A DNA stretch of 5,479 bases from Lactobacillaceae bacterium (GTDB lineage Bacteria; Bacillota; Bacilli; Lactobacillales; Lactobacillaceae), in contig CADFHB010000028.1 of the NCBI GenBank assembly GCA_902834055.1, positions 1 through 5,479 of the forward strand, given 5' to 3'. Below are positions 1-5,398 of this stretch, piece by piece. A program made the position numbers and the translations under genes. The notes beneath the pieces were generated by a model. It was given only the letters and a program-made list of their open reading frames with translations. It was not told where the DNA came from and ran no database searches. The stretch's first letter is position 1, and each line of letters begins with the position of its first letter.

Positions 1-11
1 CCACGCCAGTT

Positions 12-40
12 GACCGTGCTTAGTTGCACGGTCTTTTTTT
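12..40 (+). terminator. Rho-independent terminator of a gene upstream of the window
   Basis: An 8-bp perfect stem (GACCGTGC at 12-19 with GCACGGTC at 26-33) closes a 6-base loop and is followed at once by seven T residues (34-40). This is a textbook intrinsic terminator reading rightward. The gene it serves is not in the window, so its stop codon must lie left of base 1 or very close to it. The terminator isolates the men cluster from upstream rightward transcription. Confidence 0.9.
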
Positions 41-171
41 ATGCCGTTGGTGAGACATTTGTCTTGATGAGAAATTTGTGTTTCAGCTGTTCTTTATGGA
101 ATAGGTATTGAACAAAACCATAATCGGCTTTTAGCAGTTTTTCAGGAAATATCCACTGCGATTGAAATAAG

Positions 172-216
172 AAGAGGCCTCCAGTGTTCGGGCTTTCCGG
201 ACACTGGAGGCCTCTT
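172..216 (-). terminator. Long perfect hairpin, likely terminator of the menI transcript
   Basis: Bases 172-187 pair perfectly with 201-216 (16 bp, core AGAGGCCTCCAGTGT). The stem continues through a T·G wobble and three more pairs to a 5-base loop (192-196), giving about 20 bp in all. Read on the minus strand, the stem lies about 75 bases past the menI stop and is followed by a T-rich but interrupted tail (TTCTTATTTC). On the plus strand only CTTTG follows. I read it as the end of the leftward menI transcript, perhaps working in both directions. The lack of a pure T run is the main doubt. Confidence 0.7.
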
Positions 217-289
217 TGCGCTTCCTAAAAGCTTGCTACAGGTGACGCGTCGAAAACGAATGCGCCTGCTGTTACCCCATGTGAAGTTA

Positions 290-664
290 CTATGGCTTTG
301 GCCGGTTGGCGAGGGTAACGGTACTTGTACTTGTCAGTCGGGAGCGGTTAAACTCCTTAACGAACCACGTTTGAATCGTATGACGGCGTTTTAATGGCTG
401 GGCCTTAACAATTATTTTTCCCGATGATACCGGCAGCAAGTGCTCTGTGTTAATATTGATACCGATGGCAATCTGCTCGCGATTCTGTTGGGCCAACCAG
501 GCGTTAGCGGCCAATGAAGCAGCGGTTTCGGCAAGGACGGCATTGACCCCACCATGGACGATTCCATATGGCTGCATTAACTTTTCACTGACGTCAACGG
601 TGATTGTTGCTTGGTCGGCAGTGACGGATTGGGAATGGATTCCAAGGTTTTCTAATAAGTTCAT
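290..664 (-). CDS. menI: Hotdog-fold acyl-CoA thioesterase, probable DHNA-CoA thioesterase (MenI/YdiI type)
   Basis: This 124-residue protein belongs to the PaaI/YdiI branch of hotdog thioesterases. It would hydrolyse 1,4-dihydroxy-2-naphthoyl-CoA to free DHNA and CoA in the cytoplasm, the step after MenB. The family signature runs from Gln31 (QPYGIVHGGVNAVLAET, 31-47), with His37-Gly-Gly and Glu46. Gln31 and Glu46 match the spacing of Gln48 and the catalytic Glu63 of E. coli YdiI. A second YdiI-like stretch, IGININTEHLLPVSSGKI (67-84), covers the substrate side. The length is typical (YdiI has 136). The start has a GAGGT ribosome site six bases upstream (671-675 on the plus strand), and translation ends at TAG. 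It is divergent from menB with 32 bases between start codons. Hotdog enzymes are often promiscuous, so the DHNA-CoA assignment rests partly on the menB-menE neighbours. Confidence 0.87.
   Translation of the reverse strand: MNLLENLGIHSQSVTADQATITVDVSEKLMQPYGIVHGGVNAVLAETAASLAANAWLAQQNREQIAIGININTEHLLPVSSGKIIVKAQPLKRRHTIQTWFVKEFNRSRLTSTSTVTLANRPKP
629..658 (+). promoter_or_regulatory. Possible menB operon promoter inside the menI coding region
   Basis: The gap between menI and menB is too short to hold a whole promoter, so the menB promoter should lie over the 5' end of menI. The best candidate I see is TTGGGA (629-634) with TCTAAT (651-656, spacing 16) or TAATAA (653-658, spacing 18). Both boxes are imperfect, and no extended -10 is visible. 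Transcription would begin near 663-666, leaving a leader of about 30 bases before menB. Confidence 0.35.
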
Positions 665-670
665 AAAAAG

Positions 671-686
671 ACCTCACTTAAAGGAG
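671..686. promoter_or_regulatory. Back-to-back ribosome binding sites for menI (-) and menB (+)
   Basis: In the 32-base gap, ACCTC at 671-675 reads as GAGGT on the minus strand, six bases from the menI start. AAAGGAG at 680-686 on the plus strand lies ten bases before the menB ATG at 697. The two sites fix both start codons and fill most of the gap, which leaves no space for separate promoters there. Confidence 0.8.
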
Positions 687-689
687 AAG

Positions 690-717
690 ATTTAACATGA
701 CAACAGTTGATTGGCAA
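690..717 (-). promoter_or_regulatory. Possible menI promoter inside the start of menB
   Basis: On the minus strand, TTGCCA (712-717, five of six consensus bases) and TTAAAT (690-695, four of six) are separated by 16 bases. Transcription would begin around 683, about 20 bases before the menI start codon. The boxes overlap the menB start codon and its first six codons, so polymerase here would interfere with menB initiation. This is a pattern match only. Confidence 0.4.
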
Positions 718-1518
718 CCGGTTAAAGAGTACTCAGAGATTATTTTTGAACGCGCAGGAAAAATCGCCAAGATTACGATGAACCGGCCCAAAAAGATGAA
801 CGCCTTTACACCGGTAACAATTCAAGAAATGATTGACGCCTTCACTATTTGCCGCGACGACAGTACGATTGGGGTGATTATTCTGACCGGTGCCGGCGAC
901 AAGGCCTTTTCCTCTGGTGGTGACCAGGGTGTGCGGGGCAACGGTGGTTACGTGGGTCCCGATAAAATTGCCCGCTTGAATGTTCTAGACCTCCAGCATC
1001 TCATTCGGATTATTCCTAAGCCGGTAATTGCAATGGTTAAAGGCTGGTCCGTTGGTGGTGGAAATATTTTGCAGCTTGTCTGTGACCTGACAATTGCGGC
1101 GGATAACGCTAAGTTTGGCCAAACGGGGCCTAAAGTCGGCAGCTTTGACGCCGGCTACGGTTCCGGTTACCTTGCCCGGGTAATTGGCCACAAGCGGGCA
1201 AAGGAAGTATGGTTCTTGAACCACTTCTACAGTGCTGAAGAGGCCTACCAGATGAACTGGATTAACAAGGTCGTCCCACTGGACCAGGTAGAATCAGTAA
1301 CCCTGGACTGGTGTAATGAGATCCTCAAGAAGTCGCCGACCGCATTGCGCTTCATCAAGGCGGCAATGAACGCCGATACTGATGGCCTGGCCGGTCTCCA
1401 GCAGCTTGGCGGAGATGCCACAATGCTATTCTACACCACTGATGAGGGTAAAGAAGGCCGGGACGCCTTCAACGAAAAGCGCCAGCCCAACTTTGACCAG
1501 TTCCCAAAGTTCCCCTAG
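697..1518 (+). CDS. menB: 1,4-dihydroxy-2-naphthoyl-CoA synthase (naphthoate synthase)
   Basis: MenB performs the intramolecular Claisen (Dieckmann-type) ring closure of o-succinylbenzoyl-CoA to DHNA-CoA, a cytoplasmic step of menaquinone synthesis in the crotonase superfamily. The 273-residue length is that of Bacillus MenB. Visible hallmarks are the oxyanion-hole segment SSGGDQ (72-77), the loop GNGGYVG with Tyr85 (81-87), VGGGN (119-123), [20 protein letters not shown] with Gly144 and Asp151 (142-161), and the C-terminal [14 protein letters not shown] with Tyr246 (245-258), ending in [13 protein letters not shown]. Gly at 144, rather than Asp, is the feature of the bicarbonate-dependent class known from E. 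coli, where bicarbonate serves as the catalytic base. The start is supported by AAAGGAG at 680-686. The gene leads a tight run with menE, 10 bases downstream. All key residues are present and the gene looks intact. Confidence 0.97.
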   Translation: MTTVDWQPVKEYSEIIFERAGKIAKITMNRPKKMNAFTPVTIQEMIDAFTICRDDSTIGVIILTGAGDKAFSSGGDQGVRGNGGYVGPDKIARLNVLDLQHLIRIIPKPVIAMVKGWSVGGGNILQLVCDLTIAADNAKFGQTGPKVGSFDAGYGSGYLARVIGHKRAKEVWFLNHFYSAEEAYQMNWINKVVPLDQVESVTLDWCNEILKKSPTALRFIKAAMNADTDGLAGLQQLGGDATMLFYTTDEGKEGRDAFNEKRQPNFDQFPKFP

Positions 1519-1528
1519 GTTGTAAGCA

Positions 1529-2944
1529 ATGGAAACACAAAATTGGTTGTTAAAACAGGCAAGCACCCAGCCGGATAAGGTCGCCGTTACTGACGGGACC
1601 AGTACCCTGACCTTTCGCCAGGTAAAGGACCAGGTGGAACAGACCGTGGGGCAATTAAACCAGTTGCATCCGGGCCCACGGGTGGGGATGCTTGCTGATA
1701 ATAGTATTGAAAGCTACAAGATCGCCCTTGCCATCCTGGGTAGTGGCCGGACAATTGTCTGGCTTAACTGGCGGCTTGCTGATGAGGAGCTTCAGCGGCA
1801 GATCAGTGACAGTAATCTTGCCGTCTGCCTGGTGGCTGGTTCCTTATGGCGGTCAACAATGGACGAATGCTTTGTTAGCTATCAGGATTTGTTTAACTCA
1901 ACAGCAAAGCGGGTTGCACTGATTCCGTCCTTTGACTATGACCGGGTTGCCAGTATTATGTACACTTCCGGGACAACAGGGGCACCCAAGGGCGTTTTGC
2001 AGACCTTTGGAAACCACTTTTACTCCGCCGTCTCCTCGGCCCTTAACCTCGGCCTAAAGAGCAGTGACGAATGGCTTTGCGTGGCCCCCATTTTCCACAT
2101 TAGTGGTTTTTCAATCATTATGCGGGGTCTAATTTACGGAATGACCGTTCGCCTCGTCAATAAGTTTCGGGTCCTTAAGATTGAGGACATCCTGGTAAAC
2201 GAGCCGGTTACGATAATGTCAGTTGTGCCCTTCATGCTGAAAAAGTTATTGGCGCGCTTAGCAGAAAGTCACCGCCACTATAACCGTGCTTTTCGGTGTA
2301 TGTTGCTCGGCGGGGGAACGATTGACCGACCGACACTTGTTAAGTGCCAGGAGCTATCAATCCCGGTCGTCCAGTGCTATGGAATGACGGAAACCTGCTC
2401 ACAAATCGTTGCTCTGCGTGCGCAAGACGCCCTGAAGAAACTGGGCTCTGTTGGGCAGCCCCTCTTTACGACGCAACTGAAGCTGAGTGAAGGTGGGGAG
2501 GTTCTTTTGAAGACGCCAGCCTTGACCCCCGGTTACCTTAACCTACCGGAAAAGCTACCTGCTAAGATGGTAAATGGTTGGTACCGGACCGGGGATATTG
2601 GCCACCTTGATGGTGATGGCTACCTTTACATTGATGGTCGCCAGGACGAAATGTTAATCTCTGGCGGCGAGAATATCTTTCCTGAAGAGGTTGAGCAGGT
2701 CTACCAACAATACCCAGGAATCGATGCGGTTGCGGTGGTCGGGAAGACTAATCCTGAGTGGGGCCAGGTGCCAGTGGCCTTTGTGGTCAGTCAAGGGCAG
2801 TTGGATCCCCAGAAGCTAATTCGCTTTGGTTACCAGCACCTGGCACACTACAAAGTTCCCCACCAGTACATCAAGGTTTCGGCCTTACCGACGAATGCTA
2901 GCGGTAAAATACAGCGTTTCTTGTTACGACAACAGCTATCATAA
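1529..2944 (+). CDS. menE: o-Succinylbenzoate-CoA ligase (OSB-CoA synthetase)
   Basis: MenE activates o-succinylbenzoate with ATP through an OSB-adenylate to OSB-CoA, the substrate of MenB. It belongs to the ANL superfamily of adenylating enzymes. The 471 residues are within the family range. Motifs appear in order: P-loop YTSGTTGAPKG (145-155), APIFHISG (186-193), LLGGGTI (259-265), the MenE-like YGMTETCSQIV (284-294), YRTGD with the ribose-binding Asp356 (352-356), the hinge region GRQDEMLISGGENIFPEEVE (370-389), and the C-terminal NASGKIQR whose Lys460 is the adenylation lysine. The start follows the menB stop by 10 bases with only a weak AGG (1517-1519) upstream, so translational coupling to menB is likely. 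The YGMTETCSQIV block and the menB neighbour favour OSB over a generic fatty acid or aromatic acid as substrate. The gene appears intact. Confidence 0.95.
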   Translation: METQNWLLKQASTQPDKVAVTDGTSTLTFRQVKDQVEQTVGQLNQLHPGPRVGMLADNSIESYKIALAILGSGRTIVWLNWRLADEELQRQISDSNLAVCLVAGSLWRSTMDECFVSYQDLFNSTAKRVALIPSFDYDRVASIMYTSGTTGAPKGVLQTFGNHFYSAVSSALNLGLKSSDEWLCVAPIFHISGFSIIMRGLIYGMTVRLVNKFRVLKIEDILVNEPVTIMSVVPFMLKKLLARLAESHRHYNRAFRCMLLGGGTIDRPTLVKCQELSIPVVQCYGMTETCSQIVALRAQDALKKLGSVGQPLFTTQLKLSEGGEVLLKTPALTPGYLNLPEKLPAKMVNGWYRTGDIGHLDGDGYLYIDGRQDEMLISGGENIFPEEVEQVYQQYPGIDAVAVVGKTNPEWGQVPVAFVVSQGQLDPQKLIRFGYQHLAHYKVPHQYIKVSALPTNASGKIQRFLLRQQLS

Positions 2945-2965
2945 TTTGAGGTGTGAAATTATACA

Positions 2966-4150
2966 ATGATTAATCATGACAACCAAGCCGGGGCCAAACG
3001 CTTCTGGTCGTTTATCGTCCTGTACTTGGGCTACATGCTTTTATTTGCGGACCGGACGGTAATGAACATTTCGCTTGCCTATATTGGAAAAGACTTCCAT
3101 GTTGGTGCTGCCGCCCTTGGTGCGACCGCCAGCGCCTTCTTCTTAGGCTACACTCTAATGCAAATCCCCGGTGGTTACCTAACGGACTTACTAGGGAGCA
3201 AACGAATGGTCATTGTTGCCCTGATTGCCTGGTCAGCGATGACGATGGTGACGGGGCTTGCCTGGTCACTGGCGGCGTTGATTGCTATTCGCTTTCTGTT
3301 CGGAATCGCGGAGGGACCATACCCGTCTGCCGCGTTAAAACGGATTTCCGAGAATTACGGGAAAAAGGTGAAGTCGCAGGCCACGTCGGCCTTAATTTCG
3401 TCGAATTACGCGGGGGCAGCAGTTGCTCCGTTAATCATCGTCCCGATTATTGCCAATAGCAGCTGGCGACAGGCCTTCATTTGGCTGGGGCTCGGTGGAA
3501 TTGTAATTACCCTGGTTTATTACCTGTTGGAACGGCCACTCAAGAGTATCCGCAAGGAAGTCGCGGCGCGCCCGCAAATCAAATGGCAGAACATTGACCG
3601 GCGGGTGTGGGCATTTGTCATTATTGGCTTAGCCTTAAATGTCATCACAAAGGGGCTAGAGGCCTGGATGCCCGTCTACTTCTTGCGCGAGCAGGGGATC
3701 AACCTAAAGAACCTGGCCTGGCTCGTCCCGTTGCCAGTTATTTCGGGTGGGATTGCGGCTTTTAGTGCCGGCTTTATCATGGTCCACCTCTTCAAACACC
3801 GTGAACGGTGGTTAATAACTATTGCTTCCCTCCTTACCCTCGTTTTTATGTTCGGCCTGTTTAAATCATCTTCGCTAGTCTGGATCGTTATCTTTGAGGT
3901 CCTTATCTACTTTGTAAAGTCCCTCGCCTTTACCGGCATTTTCAGCTTCACGGCGCAAATCCTGTCGGAGAAGAGTTATGGATCGTCGATCGGGATTGTC
4001 AACTTCGGGGGTCAGCTCGGTGGCTTCATTGGTCCACTGCTGATTGGGGAAATTGTGCAGTTCACCTCCTCATACTCAGCGGCCTTCTTGGGGTTAGTGT
4101 TCAGTGCCGTCCTGGCGGTGCTCGCCTGCCTATTCATCCGCAGGACATAA
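2966..4150 (+). CDS. MFS transporter, ACS (anion:cation symporter)-like, substrate unknown
   Basis: This 394-residue inner-membrane protein has about twelve hydrophobic segments, roughly at 13-29, 49-68, 80-98, 100-118, 140-162, 168-187, 213-232, 250-270, 281-300, 304-325, 342-363 and 370-391. A basic cytoplasmic loop (191-213) divides the two halves. The first helix carries ADRTVMNIS (28-36), the loop after helix 2 has the MFS motif GGYLTDLLGSKR (69-80), and helix 4 has RFLFGIAEGPYPSA (109-122). These resemble the ACS group, which carries organic anions such as hexuronates, glucarate and phthalate-type compounds. The gene follows menE by 21 bases with GAGGTG at 2948-2953, so it is probably cotranscribed with menB-menE. 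From this context I infer a role in moving OSB, DHNA or a related aromatic acid, but neither the substrate nor the direction can be read from the sequence. Confidence 0.85.
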   Translation: MINHDNQAGAKRFWSFIVLYLGYMLLFADRTVMNISLAYIGKDFHVGAAALGATASAFFLGYTLMQIPGGYLTDLLGSKRMVIVALIAWSAMTMVTGLAWSLAALIAIRFLFGIAEGPYPSAALKRISENYGKKVKSQATSALISSNYAGAAVAPLIIVPIIANSSWRQAFIWLGLGGIVITLVYYLLERPLKSIRKEVAARPQIKWQNIDRRVWAFVIIGLALNVITKGLEAWMPVYFLREQGINLKNLAWLVPLPVISGGIAAFSAGFIMVHLFKHRERWLITIASLLTLVFMFGLFKSSSLVWIVIFEVLIYFVKSLAFTGIFSFTAQILSEKSYGSSIGIVNFGGQLGGFIGPLLIGEIVQFTSSYSAAFLGLVFSAVLAVLACLFIRRT

Positions 4151-4163
4151 GATATTGCTCTCT

Positions 4164-4190
4164 TTTAGTAAGCGACATTGAGTTACTATT
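4164..4190. promoter_or_regulatory. Candidate operator upstream of the TetR-type gene
   Basis: TAGTAA (4166-4171) and TTACTA (4183-4188) form a perfect 6-bp inverted repeat with an 11-base spacer. The left arm lies inside TTTAGTAAGCGACATT (4164-4179), which recurs with two changes at 4908-4923 on the other side of the regulator gene. A regulator-binding site is the natural reading. It sits about 35 bases upstream of the -35 box proposed for the regulator, farther than a simple repressor site usually lies, and no protein partner is proven. Confidence 0.4.
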
Positions 4191-4225
4191 AAGAATAGCG
4201 TCTTACCTTATCAAGGTGGTTGCTT

Positions 4226-4254
4226 TTGGTTTAGGTGGGCGCTTATATTATAAT
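4226..4254 (+). promoter_or_regulatory. Promoter of the TetR-type regulator gene
   Basis: A perfect TATAAT (4249-4254) lies 17 bases after TTGGTT (4226-4231, three of six consensus bases) in a locally AT-rich stretch. Transcription would start near 4261 and give a leader of about 33 bases. The strong -10 box with a weak -35 suggests that the regulator is expressed separately from the men genes, although no good terminator separates it from the transporter gene, so readthrough could add to it. Confidence 0.65.
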
Positions 4255-4293
4255 TATTGTTTGTAAGACTCGTTTGAAGAGGGGAATGTCCAA

Positions 4294-4848
4294 ATGGCTG
4301 AAGATTTACGAGTGATGAGGACTAAACGGTCAATTAAGGTTGCCTTTGCGAAGTTGGTTAATGAAAAGGGTTTTGCTAACGTTACCGTCAAGGGCATTGC
4401 GGAGCGGGCGATTATCAACCGGCAGACGTTCTATAACTATTATCAGGACAAGTATGACCTGACCGAGCAGCTTAATGATGAATACCTGGCCGTGTTTAAG
4501 CGGATTATTGAAAAACGGCTAGCGAATATTCAGCCCGAAAATCATCGCTTACCACTGCTGAGTGACTTGTACCAAAGTGACGAGTTTAGTGTCCTGTGGG
4601 ATTCGCGGGAGGTTCTCCGGGCTCTGTTATCTATTCAATATGACCAGAATAGCTTCAGCGCGCGTCTCCAGAAACTGTTTATTCAAATGCTTCAAAAGCA
4701 GCTACCGGTCGAGCTTTCCGACATCGATATTACAATTATCGGGAGTTTTTACATCGACATGGTTACCTTTGTTGTTAAGAACAACGTTAAGCTAACTGAC
4801 CAGGAACTAGCTAAATTGCGAAAGATCTTGAATCTCATTGTTCAGTAA
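4294..4848 (+). CDS. TetR/AcrR-family transcriptional regulator
   Basis: This 184-residue protein has a TetR-type DNA-binding domain at its N-terminus. After an amphipathic first helix (residues 10-25), the helix-turn-helix runs through TVKGIAERAIINRQTFYNYYQDKYDL (31-56), with the NRQTFYNYY recognition helix and the following KYDL that mark the family. The rest (about 60-184) is a helical effector and dimer domain with no conserved sequence that names a ligand; it loosely recalls the DhaS-like TetR group. ATG at 4294 is preferred over Met8 because AGGGG (4280-4284) lies nine bases upstream. The gene is downstream of the transporter by 143 bases and has its own promoter. Palindromes in the gaps on both sides suggest autoregulation and control of the next gene. 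A role in men gene control is possible but not shown by any matching site near menB. Confidence 0.9.
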   Translation: MAEDLRVMRTKRSIKVAFAKLVNEKGFANVTVKGIAERAIINRQTFYNYYQDKYDLTEQLNDEYLAVFKRIIEKRLANIQPENHRLPLLSDLYQSDEFSVLWDSREVLRALLSIQYDQNSFSARLQKLFIQMLQKQLPVELSDIDITIIGSFYIDMVTFVVKNNVKLTDQELAKLRKILNLIVQ

Positions 4849-4856
4849 GTTAAACT

Positions 4857-4884
4857 TTGACACTTTTCGTTATTGTGTCCTAAT
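4857..4884 (+). promoter_or_regulatory. Promoter spanned by a TetR-style palindromic operator
   Basis: A consensus TTGACA (4857-4862) is followed after 16 bases by CCTAAT (4879-4884, four of six). GACAC (4859-4863) and GTGTC (4875-4879) form a perfect inverted repeat with an 11-base spacer, filling the space between the two boxes and overlapping both. A dimeric repressor bound here would block RNA polymerase, the usual arrangement for TetR operators. The promoter reads toward the small membrane protein at 5058, with a long leader of about 165 bases. It starts only nine bases after the regulator's stop codon. Confidence 0.55.
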
Positions 4885-4904
4885 TGGTGACTAATTTTTT
4901 AATT

Positions 4905-4930
4905 GTGTTTAATAAGCGACACTTATTGAA
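4905..4930. promoter_or_regulatory. Second candidate operator downstream of the TetR-type gene
   Basis: AATAAG (4911-4916) and CTTATT (4922-4927) are perfect inverted repeats around CGACA. The match extends with one mismatch to TTT/GAA on the flanks (4908-4930). An overlapping pair, GTGT (4905-4908) and ACAC (4919-4922), is also present. The left part is the motif TTTAATAAGCGACACT shared with 4164-4179. It lies just downstream of the predicted start site from the 4857 promoter, where a bound protein could act as a roadblock. Confidence 0.45.
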
Positions 4931-4940
4931 TTATCAACGA

Positions 4941-4968
4941 TTGTTTCTCCATTTAACCAGTCTAGTAT
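4941..4968 (+). promoter_or_regulatory. Possible second promoter for the small membrane protein
   Basis: TTGTTT (4941-4946) and TAGTAT (4963-4968) are 16 bases apart, each matching four of six consensus bases. Transcription from here would give a leader of about 80 bases. It is weaker than the TTGACA promoter at 4857 and could be a chance match in AT-rich sequence. Confidence 0.25.
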
Positions 4969-5057
4969 AGAAAGTGAAGAGAAGCCAAAAGAACTGCAAT
5001 TATTTCAGTGATTCGAACTTCTAACTTTCATGTGACTGATTAAAGGAGGGATTCGTT

Positions 5058-5315
5058 ATGTTTCAGACTTTCTTTTGGATTTTAGCGATTTGGTTCATTA
5101 TCAATGTCATTTGGATGTGGTCTAAGCTCAGTGATCAGACATTGCAAAAGTGGTTTGCCTGGATCAATGTCATTGCCGTGATCATCGGCTTCTGGGTTTA
5201 CTATGGTGTGACCCACGATGCCGGTGGGATTGCGCCGTGGTTCATAACGATGAACTGGGTTAACGTGGTAATTGCCATCATCCAGTTCTACTTTGGTTAC
5301 CGGAAGACCAATTAG
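5058..5315 (+). CDS. Small three-helix membrane protein of unknown function
   Basis: This 85-residue protein is very hydrophobic and rich in Trp, Ile and Phe. Three membrane segments are apparent, at about residues 4-20, 33-52 and 60-82, joined by a short polar loop (SKLSDQTLQK, about 22-31) and a loop with His54-Asp55 before the third helix; it ends in a basic YRKTN tail. There is no cleavable signal peptide, no cysteine and no catalytic motif I recognise, and I cannot assign a family. The start is well supported by AAAGGAGGG (5042-5050), one of the strongest ribosome sites in the window, eight to nine bases before ATG. It is a single-gene unit ending at a strong terminator, preceded by the operator-bearing promoter region at 4857-4930. 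It could be a target of the adjacent TetR-type regulator. Efflux accessory, stress or envelope roles are all open. Confidence 0.8.
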   Translation: MFQTFFWILAIWFIINVIWMWSKLSDQTLQKWFAWINVIAVIIGFWVYYGVTHDAGGIAPWFITMNWVNVVIAIIQFYFGYRKTN

Positions 5316-5351
5316 ATTCACTACTAATTCCCCTAGTACAAGTAATCATGA

Positions 5352-5398
5352 AAAGGATCGTTGACGTTCAAGTTGTTGAGCGGCAGCGGTCCTTTTTG
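5352..5398 (+). terminator. Long rho-independent terminator after the small membrane protein
   Basis: Bases 5352-5364 pair with 5385-5397 over 13 bp (AAAAGGATCGTTG with CAGCGGTCCTTTT, two G·T wobbles). After one A·G mismatch a further 7 bp (5366-5372 with 5377-5383) close on a GTTG tetraloop. Five T residues (5394-5398) form the rightward tail, and the four A residues at 5352-5355 would give a U tail in the other direction, so it may end transcription both ways. It starts 37 bases past the stop of the small membrane protein gene. Confidence 0.9.

Noticed and set aside
52..79. Near-repeat GAGACATTTGT / GAGAAATTTGT 17 bases apart, and a 14-codon frame starting at 67
   Set aside because: The repeat is short with one mismatch and the mini-frame has no well-placed ribosome site; both are expected by chance in this AT-rich spacer.
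589..596. Palindrome TGACGTCA upstream of menB
   Set aside because: It lies in conserved coding sequence of the thioesterase, has no second copy near the other promoters, and 8-bp palindromes occur by chance.
447..695. An 82-codon open frame on the plus strand opposite the thioesterase gene
   Set aside because: It is the antisense shadow of a well-supported gene, has no ribosome site, and its translation resembles no protein.
985..1224. A 79-codon open frame on the minus strand inside menB
   Set aside because: It lies wholly within a strongly conserved gene and shows no start signal or protein-like features of its own.
4205..4217. Small stem ACCTT-ATC-AAGGT after the transporter gene, as a possible terminator
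   Set aside because: The stem has only five good pairs and no T run directly follows, so it is unlikely to end transcription.
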